From Klebsiella grimontii (GTDB lineage Bacteria; Pseudomonadota; Gammaproteobacteria; Enterobacterales; Enterobacteriaceae), in assembly GCF_900200035.1 (NCBI RefSeq), contig NZ_FZTC01000015.1:372001-436000 (forward strand): a stretch of 64,000 nt of DNA, read 5' to 3'. Below, one piece after another: positions 31,563-39,146 of this stretch. The notes below the pieces were generated by a model that saw only the letters and a list, made by a program, of their open reading frames with translations, made no database searches and was not told the origin of the DNA. Every line of letters starts with the position of its first letter. The stretch's first letter is position 1. Position numbers and translations under genes: made by a program.

Positions 31563-31582
31563 CCGCCGGTCGGCGGTTTTTT
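31563..31582 (+). terminator. Terminator of the toxin operon
   Basis: CCGCC-GGTC-GGCGG followed by six T, starting three bases after the toxin stop codon. Confidence 0.8.
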
Positions 31583-31650
31583 GTTTCAACGCCTTAATTC
31601 ACTAGCTCGGAAGAGCACCGCCGAACATCCTGATAAACGATCAGGTGGTT

Positions 31651-31679
31651 TTGTCGTATCGCTTCCCCTCTGCTACGAT
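31651..31679 (+). promoter_or_regulatory. Promoter of the secreted-protein operon
   Basis: TTGTCG (31651-31656) and TACGAT (31674-31679) are 17 bp apart, 30 bp before the next ATG. A small hairpin (CCTGATAAACGATCAGG) lies just upstream. Confidence 0.5.
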
Positions 31680-31709
31680 TGCCGCATCGTTTATTGAGGG
31701 GATAGGGAT

Positions 31710-32042
31710 ATGAGCGAACAAGAACAGTTACAGCGCCTGAGTGAAGAAATCGCCAAGGCATATTTACGGCACCTAAAAGAAACAACCGGCGGTGACACGG
31801 TGACTTATGACGGAGTTACCAAGACCGTTGTTTTTGAACAGTTGGTCTTCGGGTTGGTTGGGGTGGCTCATACCAATGCGAGAAAGCATCCTGACGATCC
31901 TGTTTTGAAGGACCCCCATAAGCATTTATCACGGATGATTAACCTCTTCTCGCGCCCATACACGCTAACCGATTTCGGTCTGCGCGTTATAGAAATGATG
32001 AATGAGAAGTCTATTCATAAAGAGCGCGGGGTGGCGATGTGA
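31710..32042 (+). CDS. Hypothetical accessory protein
   Basis: A 110-residue helical protein (MSEQEQLQRLSEEIAKAYLR; TVVFEQLVFGLVGVAHTNAR). Not recognised. It overlaps the start of the secreted protein gene (GTGA-type junction), so the two form an operon with its own promoter and terminator inside the tail region. Confidence 0.55.
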   Translation: MSEQEQLQRLSEEIAKAYLRHLKETTGGDTVTYDGVTKTVVFEQLVFGLVGVAHTNARKHPDDPVLKDPHKHLSRMINLFSRPYTLTDFGLRVIEMMNEKSIHKERGVAM

Positions 32043-32509
32043 GGCAGGTAATTATTACCGGACTACTTTTCTTGTCGTCATTTTGTTATGCAAAATCTGA
32101 CGCTCAGATTGTTAATGATGCGAAAGAGGCTGTAAGGAAAGATCTATCTCAGAAGTATAAGCCAGGAGACTGTGAGAGATGGAGGTTGCTTGAAGGTAGC
32201 GGGAAGGCCAAGAGTGGTTCTGCTGTCATTAATTGTGACAGTAACTTCAATCCATTGTTGGGGCTAGATTTCTCTGAGATAAAGGTATTCCGACATGAAA
32301 ACTCAAATGCTGTCTGCGGGATTGTTTCGGGACACACAGATATAAGCAGAATTGGAGGTCGGTTCGTTTATACAGATGGTGATAGCGGTCATGTTTTCAT
32401 TAAGAGATCTAAAGAGCCTGCCTTCTTGGCTGATAAGAGCGAAATCGGTCGCAATGCACTGAAGATACTGGATCAACAATTAAAAATTAACTCCAGAAAT
32501 TGTCAGTAA
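32039..32509 (+). CDS. Secreted accessory protein (possible lysogenic conversion)
   Basis: A 156-residue protein from GTG 32039, overlapping the preceding stop. The first 18 residues (MRQVIITGLLFLSSFCYA) are a signal peptide with cleavage likely after YA. The mature part has four cysteines (CERW, NCDSN, VCGIV and the near-terminal C) that could form disulphides in the periplasm. No family recognised. A secreted product encoded by a prophage suggests a change to the host envelope. Confidence 0.6.
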   Translation: MRQVIITGLLFLSSFCYAKSDAQIVNDAKEAVRKDLSQKYKPGDCERWRLLEGSGKAKSGSAVINCDSNFNPLLGLDFSEIKVFRHENSNAVCGIVSGHTDISRIGGRFVYTDGDSGHVFIKRSKEPAFLADKSEIGRNALKILDQQLKINSRNCQ

Positions 32510-32521
32510 CGTAGATTAGGC

Positions 32522-32545
32522 AACCCACCATCAGGTGGGTTTTTT
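32522..32545 (+). terminator. Terminator of the secreted-protein operon
   Basis: AACCCACC-ATCA-GGTGGGTT with a run of T on the plus strand. On the minus strand the same hairpin is followed by a much poorer tract, so it mainly serves the rightward operon. Confidence 0.7.
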
Positions 32546-32584
32546 GTTCTATTTCGGAAAGTAAGTTTTACCTACTATTTTGAA

Positions 32585-33241
32585 TTATTGGGAAACTATT
32601 AAATTTGCAGATAAATTTATCTCTGCATAAACCGCAGTAGCCATAAGGAATCCATCCCCCTTGGCTAAAACAAGGTCACCATAATTTGCATTCAATGCCT
32701 TGAGGGTGATTTGAAAGAGATCGCTGAAATACTGCTTAAATGTCATTTCGTCTTCATAGCCATACAGAACAAAGCTACCTTGCCGGGGTTCAACCTTCGG
32801 GTCGAAGATAACGACACAGCCAGTAGGAAAGCTAAATCCTCCCGAGCCACTCATTGATTCACCAACAATTTTGAGGGCGAAAGCTTCGTCGCTAACCTTA
32901 ATGCCGCAAGGGTGGAATGTTGTGGCGGATTTTAAAGCTTCTTCAAGCTTGTCAGCAAATGGTCCCATAGTCAGAAGTGGTACCTGACGAACGGATGTGT
33001 AGGGAATGAAATTTTTGAGGTTGGGCTCCTGCCCATCACCAGACGCCAGCCAGCCAGGAGTAGTCCCAAGCGCTGAAGCCAAGCGCAGCAGAACAGCATC
33101 TCTTGGTTTGGACTCACCACCTTCGTATGCCGCAATTTGGCGCTGAACAACTCCAATTTGTTTTGCAAGCTCTGTCTGGGTCAGGCCCAAAGATTTTCTT
33201 AGCGTTGAGACTCGCTCGTTGAACAGGGAATCGAAGTTCAC
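32585..33241 (-). CDS. Second S24/LexA-like repressor (immI-type module)
   Basis: A 218-residue protein from a GTG start with AAGG nine bases upstream. Residues 10-60 form a helix-turn-helix (GLTQTELAKQIGVVQRQIAA). The C-terminal S24 domain has Ser129 in KIVGESMSG and Lys169 in MTFKQYF. No Ala-Gly cleavage bond is obvious in the linker. It is divergent from an Arc-like gene and an antirepressor gene, so it occupies the place of Mnt in the P22 immI region. It presumably represses the ant promoter during lysogeny through the TTCATAT half-sites in between. Confidence 0.82.
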   Translation of the reverse strand: MNFDSLFNERVSTLRKSLGLTQTELAKQIGVVQRQIAAYEGGESKPRDAVLLRLASALGTTPGWLASGDGQEPNLKNFIPYTSVRQVPLLTMGPFADKLEEALKSATTFHPCGIKVSDEAFALKIVGESMSGSGGFSFPTGCVVIFDPKVEPRQGSFVLYGYEDEMTFKQYFSDLFQITLKALNANYGDLVLAKGDGFLMATAVYAEINLSANLIVSQ

Positions 33242-33262
33242 AATTTCACCCTTAAAGACATG

Positions 33263-33290
33263 TTGACATATGAAAAATTCATATTAATAT
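33263..33290 (+). promoter_or_regulatory. Antirepressor operon promoter with overlapping operator
   Basis: TTGACA (33263-33268) and TAATAT (33285-33290) with a 16 bp spacer drive the Arc-like/antirepressor genes. The spacer is almost filled by the perfect inverted repeat ATATGAA-aaa-TTCATAT (33268-33284). Another TTCATAT half-site lies at about 33299-33306. The divergent S24 repressor and the Arc-like protein are the likely ligands. Confidence 0.7.
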
Positions 33291-33340
33291 CTCTACAAGT
33301 TCATATGAGTTTTTATGTAGAGAAAAAAGAGGAGTTCATG

Positions 33341-33514
33341 ATGTCTGAAAAGATTTCCACTATCAAGCCGCGCCAGGTTCGTTTTGTAGAAAAGATCGAC
33401 AATCACATCCGAGATTCAGCTAAGCGCTGCCATCGTTCTATTCAAGCTGAGATCGCATATCGTATGGAATTGCTTATGAAGCTTGAGGAGAAGGGTGATG
33501 TGGTTATTCAGTAA
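33341..33514 (+). CDS. Arc-like ribbon-helix-helix repressor
   Basis: A 57-residue protein (an ATG three bases earlier and a long upstream extension are less likely) beginning MSEKISTIKPRQVRFVEKID. The rest, NHIRDSAKRCHRSIQAEIAY and RMELLMKL, matches the ribbon-helix-helix layout of P22 Arc (beta strand, then RSxxxEI-type helix). In P22 Arc limits ant expression early in infection. GGAG lies six bases before the chosen ATG. Its stop is 73 bp before the ant start. Confidence 0.8.
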   Translation: MSEKISTIKPRQVRFVEKIDNHIRDSAKRCHRSIQAEIAYRMELLMKLEEKGDVVIQ

Positions 33515-33584
33515 AAACGACGAAGCCCCAATGGCTGCAACCATTGAGGCTTCTAATTTGTCAGTATCTACCAAGGAACTAACG
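33513..33584 (-). ncRNA. sar-like antisense RNA over the antirepressor ribosome-binding site
   Basis: A minus-strand promoter TTGATA (33614-33619), 17 bp spacer, TATACT (33591-33596) predicts a transcript starting near 33584. About 30 nt later a 13 bp stem (33522-33534 with 33541-33553, one G-U pair on this strand) is followed by five T (33513-33517), an intrinsic terminator. The predicted RNA is about 72 nt and covers the AAGGA ribosome-binding site of the antirepressor gene. P22 makes a 68-69 nt sar RNA in the same arc-ant position that blocks ant translation. Confidence 0.7.
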
Positions 33585-33587
33585 AAT

Positions 33588-34559
33588 ATGAGTATAGCAA
33601 CTGCTGTTTCCACTATCAACGTGCCTTTCTACGGTTCTGATCTGTATGTTGTCAGTGTTGATAATGAGGCATACACCCCGATGCGTCCTATCATCGATGG
33701 CATGGGGTTAACATACCAGGGGCAGGCCGATAAGCTGAAATCACGTTTTGCCAAAGGGGTCAGGGAAATCATGATCCCTACAAAAGGTGGTGAGCAAACA
33801 ATGCTTTGCCTTGCTCTTCGCAAATTGAACGGCTGGCTGCAAACCATCAGCCCCAACAAAGTCCGCCCTGAAATTCGCGATAGCGTGATTCGTTATCAGG
33901 AAGAGTGCGACGATGTTCTTTACGAGTACTGGACGAAAGGCGAGGTTAAGAACCCACGTAAGGCTAAAAAGTCACTCCCCGGTAAAATCACTTCAGAGCA
34001 ACAGGAAGCAATTAAGCAACTGGTAATGACTCGCGGAAAGGCGCTGCCGAAAGAGAATCAGGCCAAGGCGATGATTACCATGTGGTCTTCACTGAAATCT
34101 CACTTTGGTTGCAGTTACAAAGAAATCAACGACGACCAGTTTACCGAGGCGCTTTCTATCGCTGCGCGTGTGCCTCTTGAGGGTGAATTCCTTGGCAAGC
34201 AGGAAACGCTACCAGCACCTAAGTTTGACGTAAACATTCCGCTTCAATGGTGGATCGATAACAACCCGTTGGTTCGCAGTGGCAACCTCACATTTGGCAG
34301 GGGCTGCACTGCTCCTGCACTGGATGTGACGATGGATATGCTTTGCGGCGATAACTCGACCTCTGCGGCCATTCGCCTGATTAACGTTCTGGAGGAGGCT
34401 GGCTTTGATGTATCAGCGCCGAAGGCCGAAATTGTAGCGATGCGCAAACATCTGGGTAATGTCGAGTACGGCATGAAGGCTATCGCAGACGCTTGCCGCC
34501 GGGCGGGAAATAAAACCATCTCGTTCCGTGGCGGAAAGGCTGAATACGTAATTGGTTAG
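33588..34559 (+). CDS. ant: P22 Ant-like antirepressor
   Basis: A 323-residue protein from ATG 33588 (AAGGA 10 bases upstream; an in-frame ATG at 33498 would read through the antisense-RNA hairpin). The N-terminal about 115 residues match the P22 antirepressor domain: INVPFYGSDLYVVSVDNEAY, TPMRPIIDGMGLTYQGQADK, LRKLNGWLQTISPNKVRPEI and a tail EECDDVLYEYW. The C-terminal region is a separate domain. Ant binds and inactivates CI-type repressors, allowing induction without SOS. It is controlled by the module's repressors and probably the antisense RNA. Confidence 0.88.
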   Translation: MSIATAVSTINVPFYGSDLYVVSVDNEAYTPMRPIIDGMGLTYQGQADKLKSRFAKGVREIMIPTKGGEQTMLCLALRKLNGWLQTISPNKVRPEIRDSVIRYQEECDDVLYEYWTKGEVKNPRKAKKSLPGKITSEQQEAIKQLVMTRGKALPKENQAKAMITMWSSLKSHFGCSYKEINDDQFTEALSIAARVPLEGEFLGKQETLPAPKFDVNIPLQWWIDNNPLVRSGNLTFGRGCTAPALDVTMDMLCGDNSTSAAIRLINVLEEAGFDVSAPKAEIVAMRKHLGNVEYGMKAIADACRRAGNKTISFRGGKAEYVIG

Positions 34560-34563
34560 GGAC

Positions 34564-34611
34564 CTACACAAAAAGTGTAGGTCAAACGGGTTACAAAAAT
34601 CTTGTAACCCA
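34564..34611 (+). other. Two hairpins after the antirepressor gene
   Basis: CTACAC-aaaaa-GTGTAG (34564-34580) and GGGTTAC...GTAACCC (34589-34610) follow the ant stop codon. Neither has a T-run, but together with the terminator at 34619 they insulate the immI-like block from the tape measure gene. Confidence 0.5.
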
Positions 34612-34618
34612 TGACGCA

Positions 34619-34642
34619 AACCTCGCTCCGGCGGGGTTTTTT
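34619..34642 (+). terminator. Terminator before the tape measure gene
   Basis: CCTCGC-TCCG-GCGGGG (G-U pair) followed by six T, ending 17 bp before the tape measure ATG. The terminator plus TTGCCCGGAGGAA is nearly repeated at 37771-37806. Confidence 0.75.
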
Positions 34643-34658
34643 ATTGCCCGGAGGAAGC

Positions 34659-37229
34659 ATGGCGGAAGGTGAAAATGTTGGCGGAATCTACATTGAGATC
34701 GAGGCCGATGTTGCAAAATTGCTTACTGGTCAGCAGCAAGCGAATAAAGCCCTTGATAACATTGGAGATAATGCACAAAAAACATCAGGGCAATTCAAAA
34801 AGCTTGATACGCAACTTAACGCTACCTCTAAAGTTATGTCTTCAGGGTTAAGGGGGAGCGTTCAGCAAGCAGGTTATCAGATCCAGGACTTCATCGTTCA
34901 GGTGCAAGGTGGTCAATCTGCATTGGTAGCATTTAGTCAGCAAGGATCGCAGCTAGCTGGGGCATTCGGGCCAGGCGGTGCTATCGTCGGGGCGCTAATC
35001 GCGCTTGGAACTGTTGTTGCAGGGACTTTAATTTCTTCTCTCAATGGTGGCAAAAGTGCAATGGATGCGCTTAAAGATGCCGCCGAGAGGATGAATGATG
35101 TTATCTCTGTTTCTACTCAGGGTATCGCTGCGCTTTCTGACAAATACGCAAACCTTGCCAGAGTGAATGCTACCGCTGCAACATTACTCCGAAATCAGGC
35201 TGCGATTGAATATAATCAGGCAATTTCAAAGATACCTAAAGCTATCGGTGATGCAGCAGACTCATTTCTCTCATTTGGCGATAAAGCTATTTCAGCGTTT
35301 GGTGGTGGTTATGCATCTATTGAAGGATTCAACGATCGGCTTAAGTCGCTAAATATCACGACAGATGATTACAAATCTGCGATGAATCAGGCTTATGGGG
35401 CGGGACAGGCGTTCTCGGCAACAGCCAATAGCATCGGTAATACAGTCGGTGCCGTAGCCTCTAAGTTGGGTATTTCTGAAGAGGCGGCGTTTGGGCTTAC
35501 TAAACAGCTCGCCGATCTAAGCGATAATCCATCGCCTCAGGCTCTTCAGACTTTAGCGTTAAGAATTGGCGATATGATTTCGTCATCAAAAAACGCCAAA
35601 CCTGAGTTAGTAGAGCTTTACAACAAGATAGTAGACCTTTCCACCGGAGCATCTCAGGCGGCCTTTAACTTTGAATTGTTGAAGAAGTCCACAGACAACC
35701 TAACCGCCGGGCAAAAAAGCTTAATTCAGCAGTCCGAGAGGAATCTGGCGCTATCTAAACTACAAGGTACCGCAAGGGCAAAATTAGCGGCTCAATATGC
35801 AGCTGAGGACGCGGGATTCTCAAAAGACGATCCGCACACCAAGCGAATGATGGATGATGCTGCCGCGACTTACACCAATCTCGATTCGCATAAGAAGCTG
35901 ACAGCGGAGCAGAGGAAAGGTGAGAGTCAGGCAGAGAGAAATGCAAAAGTTGTCGAAGAGTACAGCCAGAAAGCAAAATTGGCTGCCGATTCTACAAGCG
36001 AACACTCGCGCGAACAGGCGATACTGGCAGCAAAACAGAAGTTAACGAATGCTACACCGCAACAGGTTGCTCAAGTTGAACGTGATGCAGCGGCTGCATG
36101 GGATACGGCAAACGCTCTCAAAGCCCAAGCCGCTGCCCAAAAGCTCCTCCCGGAAACAAGAGAGAACGCCTCTTATCAGCAGGATATGAAGGATCTAAAA
36201 ACCGCTCTTGATGGGAAGAGGATTACCCAGCAACAGTACGATCAAACCAGTGAGCAACTGGAGGCTCAGCACCAGGCTAATCTGGCTAAGATACGCGCTC
36301 AGCAAACTGTAAGCCCCATGCAGGAAGCTCGGGGGCAGATTGACCCTGTCCAACAGCTGGCTAACCAGCACGCGCAGGAGCTGGCTTTGATTCAGCAGTT
36401 CGAGCAGCAAGGAGTTCTCGCCCATGAGAATGCATTAGCGCTGAAAAATGCCGCTGACCGGCAGTATGAGCAGCAGAGGACCGCAGCTCAATGGGAAATC
36501 CTGAGCCAGCAAAGCCTCGGCTATAACATGCTGACGAGTGCGGTGGACGCCTTTAGCGGGAATGCCTCAAACGCAATTACTGGTCTTCTCACCGGCACAA
36601 TGTCAGCTCAGGAGGCGATGCGGTCACTCGGGAATACCATCCTGAACAGTGTGATCAACAGCATTGTTCAGGTTGGCGTGGAGGCGCTGAAAAACTACAT
36701 CCTCGGCCAGACGCTCGGGGCGGCTTCTGTTGCGTCATCTGTAGGAATGGCAGCCACTACAGCTACGGCATGGGCGCCAGCTGCTGCACTGGCATCGCTA
36801 GCAACACTGGGAACAAACGCCGCGCCGGCATCTGCAGGCATCACTTCGACTGTAGGGCTTGCGAGCGGTCTTGCTCTGGCTGGCGCGCGCTATAATGGCG
36901 GGCCGGTATCGGCTAACAGCATGTATCAGGTCGGCGAGAAAGGTAAGCCGGAGATTTACCAGGCCAGCACCGGCAAGCAGTACATGATCCCTGGCGATAA
37001 CGGGAAGGTCATCAGCAATAAGGATATGAATGGCGGCCAGGTCCAGGTAAACATCCAGTTTTATGACCAAACCAGTGGCGGACAGCATTCATTCCAGGCG
37101 CAGGCGATGCAGGAGGGTAATGTGGTAACTGTGGATGCGTTTTTAACCGATCTGGACCGTGGTGGACCGATGACATCTGGTATGATGGACAGATTCGGAT
37201 TATCAATCAAGGCGAGAGGGTCATATTAG
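34659..37229 (+). CDS. Tail tape measure protein
   Basis: An 856-residue protein from ATG 34659 (GGAGG upstream). The N-terminus (ADVAKLLTGQQQANKALDNI), hydrophobic segments near residues 105-140 and 680-750 (GPGGAIVGALIALGTVVAGT), long coiled-coil helices in between, and the Gly-rich end (RYNGGPVSANSMYQVGEKGK, then PEIYQASTGKQYMIPGDNGK) match lambda H-type tape measures. It sets tail length and is ejected ahead of the DNA. It is separated from the tail chaperone gene by about 4.4 kb of accessory genes. Confidence 0.93.
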   Translation: MAEGENVGGIYIEIEADVAKLLTGQQQANKALDNIGDNAQKTSGQFKKLDTQLNATSKVMSSGLRGSVQQAGYQIQDFIVQVQGGQSALVAFSQQGSQLAGAFGPGGAIVGALIALGTVVAGTLISSLNGGKSAMDALKDAAERMNDVISVSTQGIAALSDKYANLARVNATAATLLRNQAAIEYNQAISKIPKAIGDAADSFLSFGDKAISAFGGGYASIEGFNDRLKSLNITTDDYKSAMNQAYGAGQAFSATANSIGNTVGAVASKLGISEEAAFGLTKQLADLSDNPSPQALQTLALRIGDMISSSKNAKPELVELYNKIVDLSTGASQAAFNFELLKKSTDNLTAGQKSLIQQSERNLALSKLQGTARAKLAAQYAAEDAGFSKDDPHTKRMMDDAAATYTNLDSHKKLTAEQRKGESQAERNAKVVEEYSQKAKLAADSTSEHSREQAILAAKQKLTNATPQQVAQVERDAAAAWDTANALKAQAAAQKLLPETRENASYQQDMKDLKTALDGKRITQQQYDQTSEQLEAQHQANLAKIRAQQTVSPMQEARGQIDPVQQLANQHAQELALIQQFEQQGVLAHENALALKNAADRQYEQQRTAAQWEILSQQSLGYNMLTSAVDAFSGNASNAITGLLTGTMSAQEAMRSLGNTILNSVINSIVQVGVEALKNYILGQTLGAASVASSVGMAATTATAWAPAAALASLATLGTNAAPASAGITSTVGLASGLALAGARYNGGPVSANSMYQVGEKGKPEIYQASTGKQYMIPGDNGKVISNKDMNGGQVQVNIQFYDQTSGGQHSFQAQAMQEGNVVTVDAFLTDLDRGGPMTSGMMDRFGLSIKARGSY

Positions 37230-37762
37230 TGACTTCTGATGAGGTTCTTGTAGGCAAAGAAATGTCAGATGCTTTTTTGCATAACTACAAGTTGCTACAA
37301 GCCGAAAGCGATCGAGGCGCGGTACTTGTTGCATCAAGTGTTATTGAAAAGGCTCTGGCTGGGTTGATAGCAGCATTTTTATTGGAAAATGATGCTAAAA
37401 ACGATGAGTTATTCGTCGGTTCAAACCCTCCACTGGGAACACTGGAATCGAAGATTTTAATAGCGTATCGACTTGGGTTAATTCGTAAAGTTATAAGAGA
37501 TTCACTCAGCATTTTTCGTCGCATACGAAATGATTTCGCTCATAATATTGAAACATATAGTTTTGATAATCAAAGTGTAAAAAATAGATTGAATGAAATC
37601 TATTCATTAAGAGACGATCAATCAAGTGCGCTTGATGAGATAATAAGCAAATCTAAAGATGCAACTTCAACAAGAGAAAAATTTCTTTTATTTTTTGCGA
37701 TGGATATGGCCGCTCTTCAACGAATAAGACTTTCGATTGAAAGGCTTGCGCCGCTTGATTAA
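37229..37762 (+). CDS. MltR-like accessory protein between tail genes
   Basis: A 177-residue, AT-rich gene with GTG start at the tape measure stop. GSNPPLGTLESKILIAYRLG and LSIFRRIRNDFAHNIETYSF match the conserved core of the MltR/DUF4145-like families (PLG...K...LGLI...R...RN.FAH). Members include the mannitol operon repressor, but several phage-encoded relatives have unknown roles. A terminator follows. It is an inserted moron: the tail genes either side are adjacent in other phages. Confidence 0.65.
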   Translation: MTSDEVLVGKEMSDAFLHNYKLLQAESDRGAVLVASSVIEKALAGLIAAFLLENDAKNDELFVGSNPPLGTLESKILIAYRLGLIRKVIRDSLSIFRRIRNDFAHNIETYSFDNQSVKNRLNEIYSLRDDQSSALDEIISKSKDATSTREKFLLFFAMDMAALQRIRLSIERLAPLD

Positions 37763-37769
37763 CCAAACC

Positions 37770-37792
37770 AACCCGCTACGGCGGGTTTTTTA
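37770..37792 (+). terminator. Terminator after the MltR-like gene
   Basis: ACCCGC-TACG-GCGGGT followed by T. Its downstream AATGCCCGGAGGAA repeats the sequence at 34643-34657 upstream of the tape measure. Confidence 0.75.
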
Positions 37793-37807
37793 ATGCCCGG
37801 AGGAAAC

Positions 37808-38284
37808 GTGGCAACAGCTCAATACCCTCCGTTCCTGCCGCTGCCCCAGCGCGCCGATCAGAACATGACGCAGGATACAGCCTGGCAGACGACGCAAACT
37901 GCCGTCGGCCCCGCGATATTTACCCCGATCACCACGGACCTGAAAGCAACCTGGACGCTGCAATGGATATTCACTCTTGCGCAGGCCGAGCGATTTAAGT
38001 CATGGCTGCGCTCGCCGACATACTGCGACCGCGGGCGCAACTGGTTCCAGATGCCAATCGACCTTGGGGATACACAAGGCGTGCAGCAACAGACGCTTCA
38101 CTTCGTCAGTATGCCGGTGCAGACCAGCAAAAACGGCAGCATCGTCACCTGGACGGCGACGGTTATCAGCAACGGTATCGAGGATATGACCGAGGATTAC
38201 GACGACTGGATTGTCGAAGCGCAGCCGGGTTATGGCTACTGGCTGGATTATCTGGTGACAGAAGTGATGCCGAGGTCCGACTGA
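37808..38284 (+). CDS. Minor tail protein (lambda M-like)
   Basis: A 158-residue protein from GTG 37808 (GGAGG upstream; an ATG at 37793 overlaps the ribosome-binding site). TWTLQWIFTLAQAERFKSWL and CDRGRNWFQMPIDLG are typical of the small minor tail proteins after the tape measure. It builds part of the tail tip. Overlaps the next gene by one base. Confidence 0.75.
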   Translation: MATAQYPPFLPLPQRADQNMTQDTAWQTTQTAVGPAIFTPITTDLKATWTLQWIFTLAQAERFKSWLRSPTYCDRGRNWFQMPIDLGDTQGVQQQTLHFVSMPVQTSKNGSIVTWTATVISNGIEDMTEDYDDWIVEAQPGYGYWLDYLVTEVMPRSD

Positions 38285-38754
38285 TGCCGACATTGAGAGA
38301 GTGGAAAGAGCGGCGGCCGGCGAGCGACATCAAACAGACTGTGGAGTTTTATCACCCTGCTTTCGGCTATTACCGTGTTGTGAACAACCTGTTCCGCCCA
38401 GCGACGTTTGGCGGAAACTCGTTCGAGCCTGCGCGGTTCAGCGTGACCGAGCCAGCGCAGGACGGAACGGCAGTGATATCCATGACGATCACCTTTGTCG
38501 CCGCGACGGAACACGTCCGGCAGACGCTAAAAAGCTGGCGCGGGGCGGCGCGAATGACGCCGATAAAATGCCTGTATCAGCAGTGGGATGCGATCGGTGA
38601 CACGGCATCACTGAAAGACTGGACGCTTTACGTGAACGACATTTCCGCCGATGCCAGCAACGTCACTGTGACCGCCGGGAAAACTAACCCGCTGACGCTG
38701 GCCAACTCCATCATTTACACAACGAAAGACTATCCCGGGCTAATCACCGTATGA
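38284..38754 (+). CDS. Tail assembly protein (DUF1833, lambda L-like)
   Basis: A 156-residue protein (MPTLREWKERRPASDIKQTV; FVAATEHVRQTLKSWRGAAR). It has the DUF1833 pattern of beta-rich tip proteins located between the M-like and NlpC-like genes. Overlaps the next start by 4 bp. Confidence 0.75.
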   Translation: MPTLREWKERRPASDIKQTVEFYHPAFGYYRVVNNLFRPATFGGNSFEPARFSVTEPAQDGTAVISMTITFVAATEHVRQTLKSWRGAARMTPIKCLYQQWDAIGDTASLKDWTLYVNDISADASNVTVTAGKTNPLTLANSIIYTTKDYPGLITV

Positions 38755-39146
38755 CACAGAGCGAATTTATCGGGCTTGTTAACGGCAAGCCCTGGGCTAA
38801 CCGTACCTGTAGTTTTGAGCAAATGGATTGCTGGGGCCTGGTGGTTCTCTATTACCGGCATGTGCTGGGGCTGGAGCTGCACCACATCGCCGGCTACGAA
38901 TCGGGCGAGGAGTTCATCACCTGCTACGAACATGAGCACGTCCACTGGCGGCGCGTGCCGGTGGCGACCACCGGTTGCATCGCCGTTTTTTACCGCGGAG
39001 AAGTGCCGGCGCACATCGGGGTAATGATCAGCCCGGTTAAGTGCCTGCATGCCCGCGGCGAATTCGGTTTCGTACGCTGCGACAGCCCGCTGGCCTTACT
39101 GAAGGTTTACAGCAAAGTGGAGTACATGGTGCATGGTTCGATATGA
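38751..39146 (+). CDS. NlpC/P60-like tail tip protein (lambda K-like)
   Basis: A 131-residue protein with the cysteine-peptidase-like core: Cys27 in QMDCWGLVVL and His87 in PAHIGVMI. NlpC/P60 domains cleave peptidoglycan peptides, and in siphophage tails they help DNA entry through the wall. The lambda K homologue occupies the same position before the J-like gene, which it overlaps by 14 bp. Confidence 0.85.
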   Translation: MTQSEFIGLVNGKPWANRTCSFEQMDCWGLVVLYYRHVLGLELHHIAGYESGEEFITCYEHEHVHWRRVPVATTGCIAVFYRGEVPAHIGVMISPVKCLHARGEFGFVRCDSPLALLKVYSKVEYMVHGSI

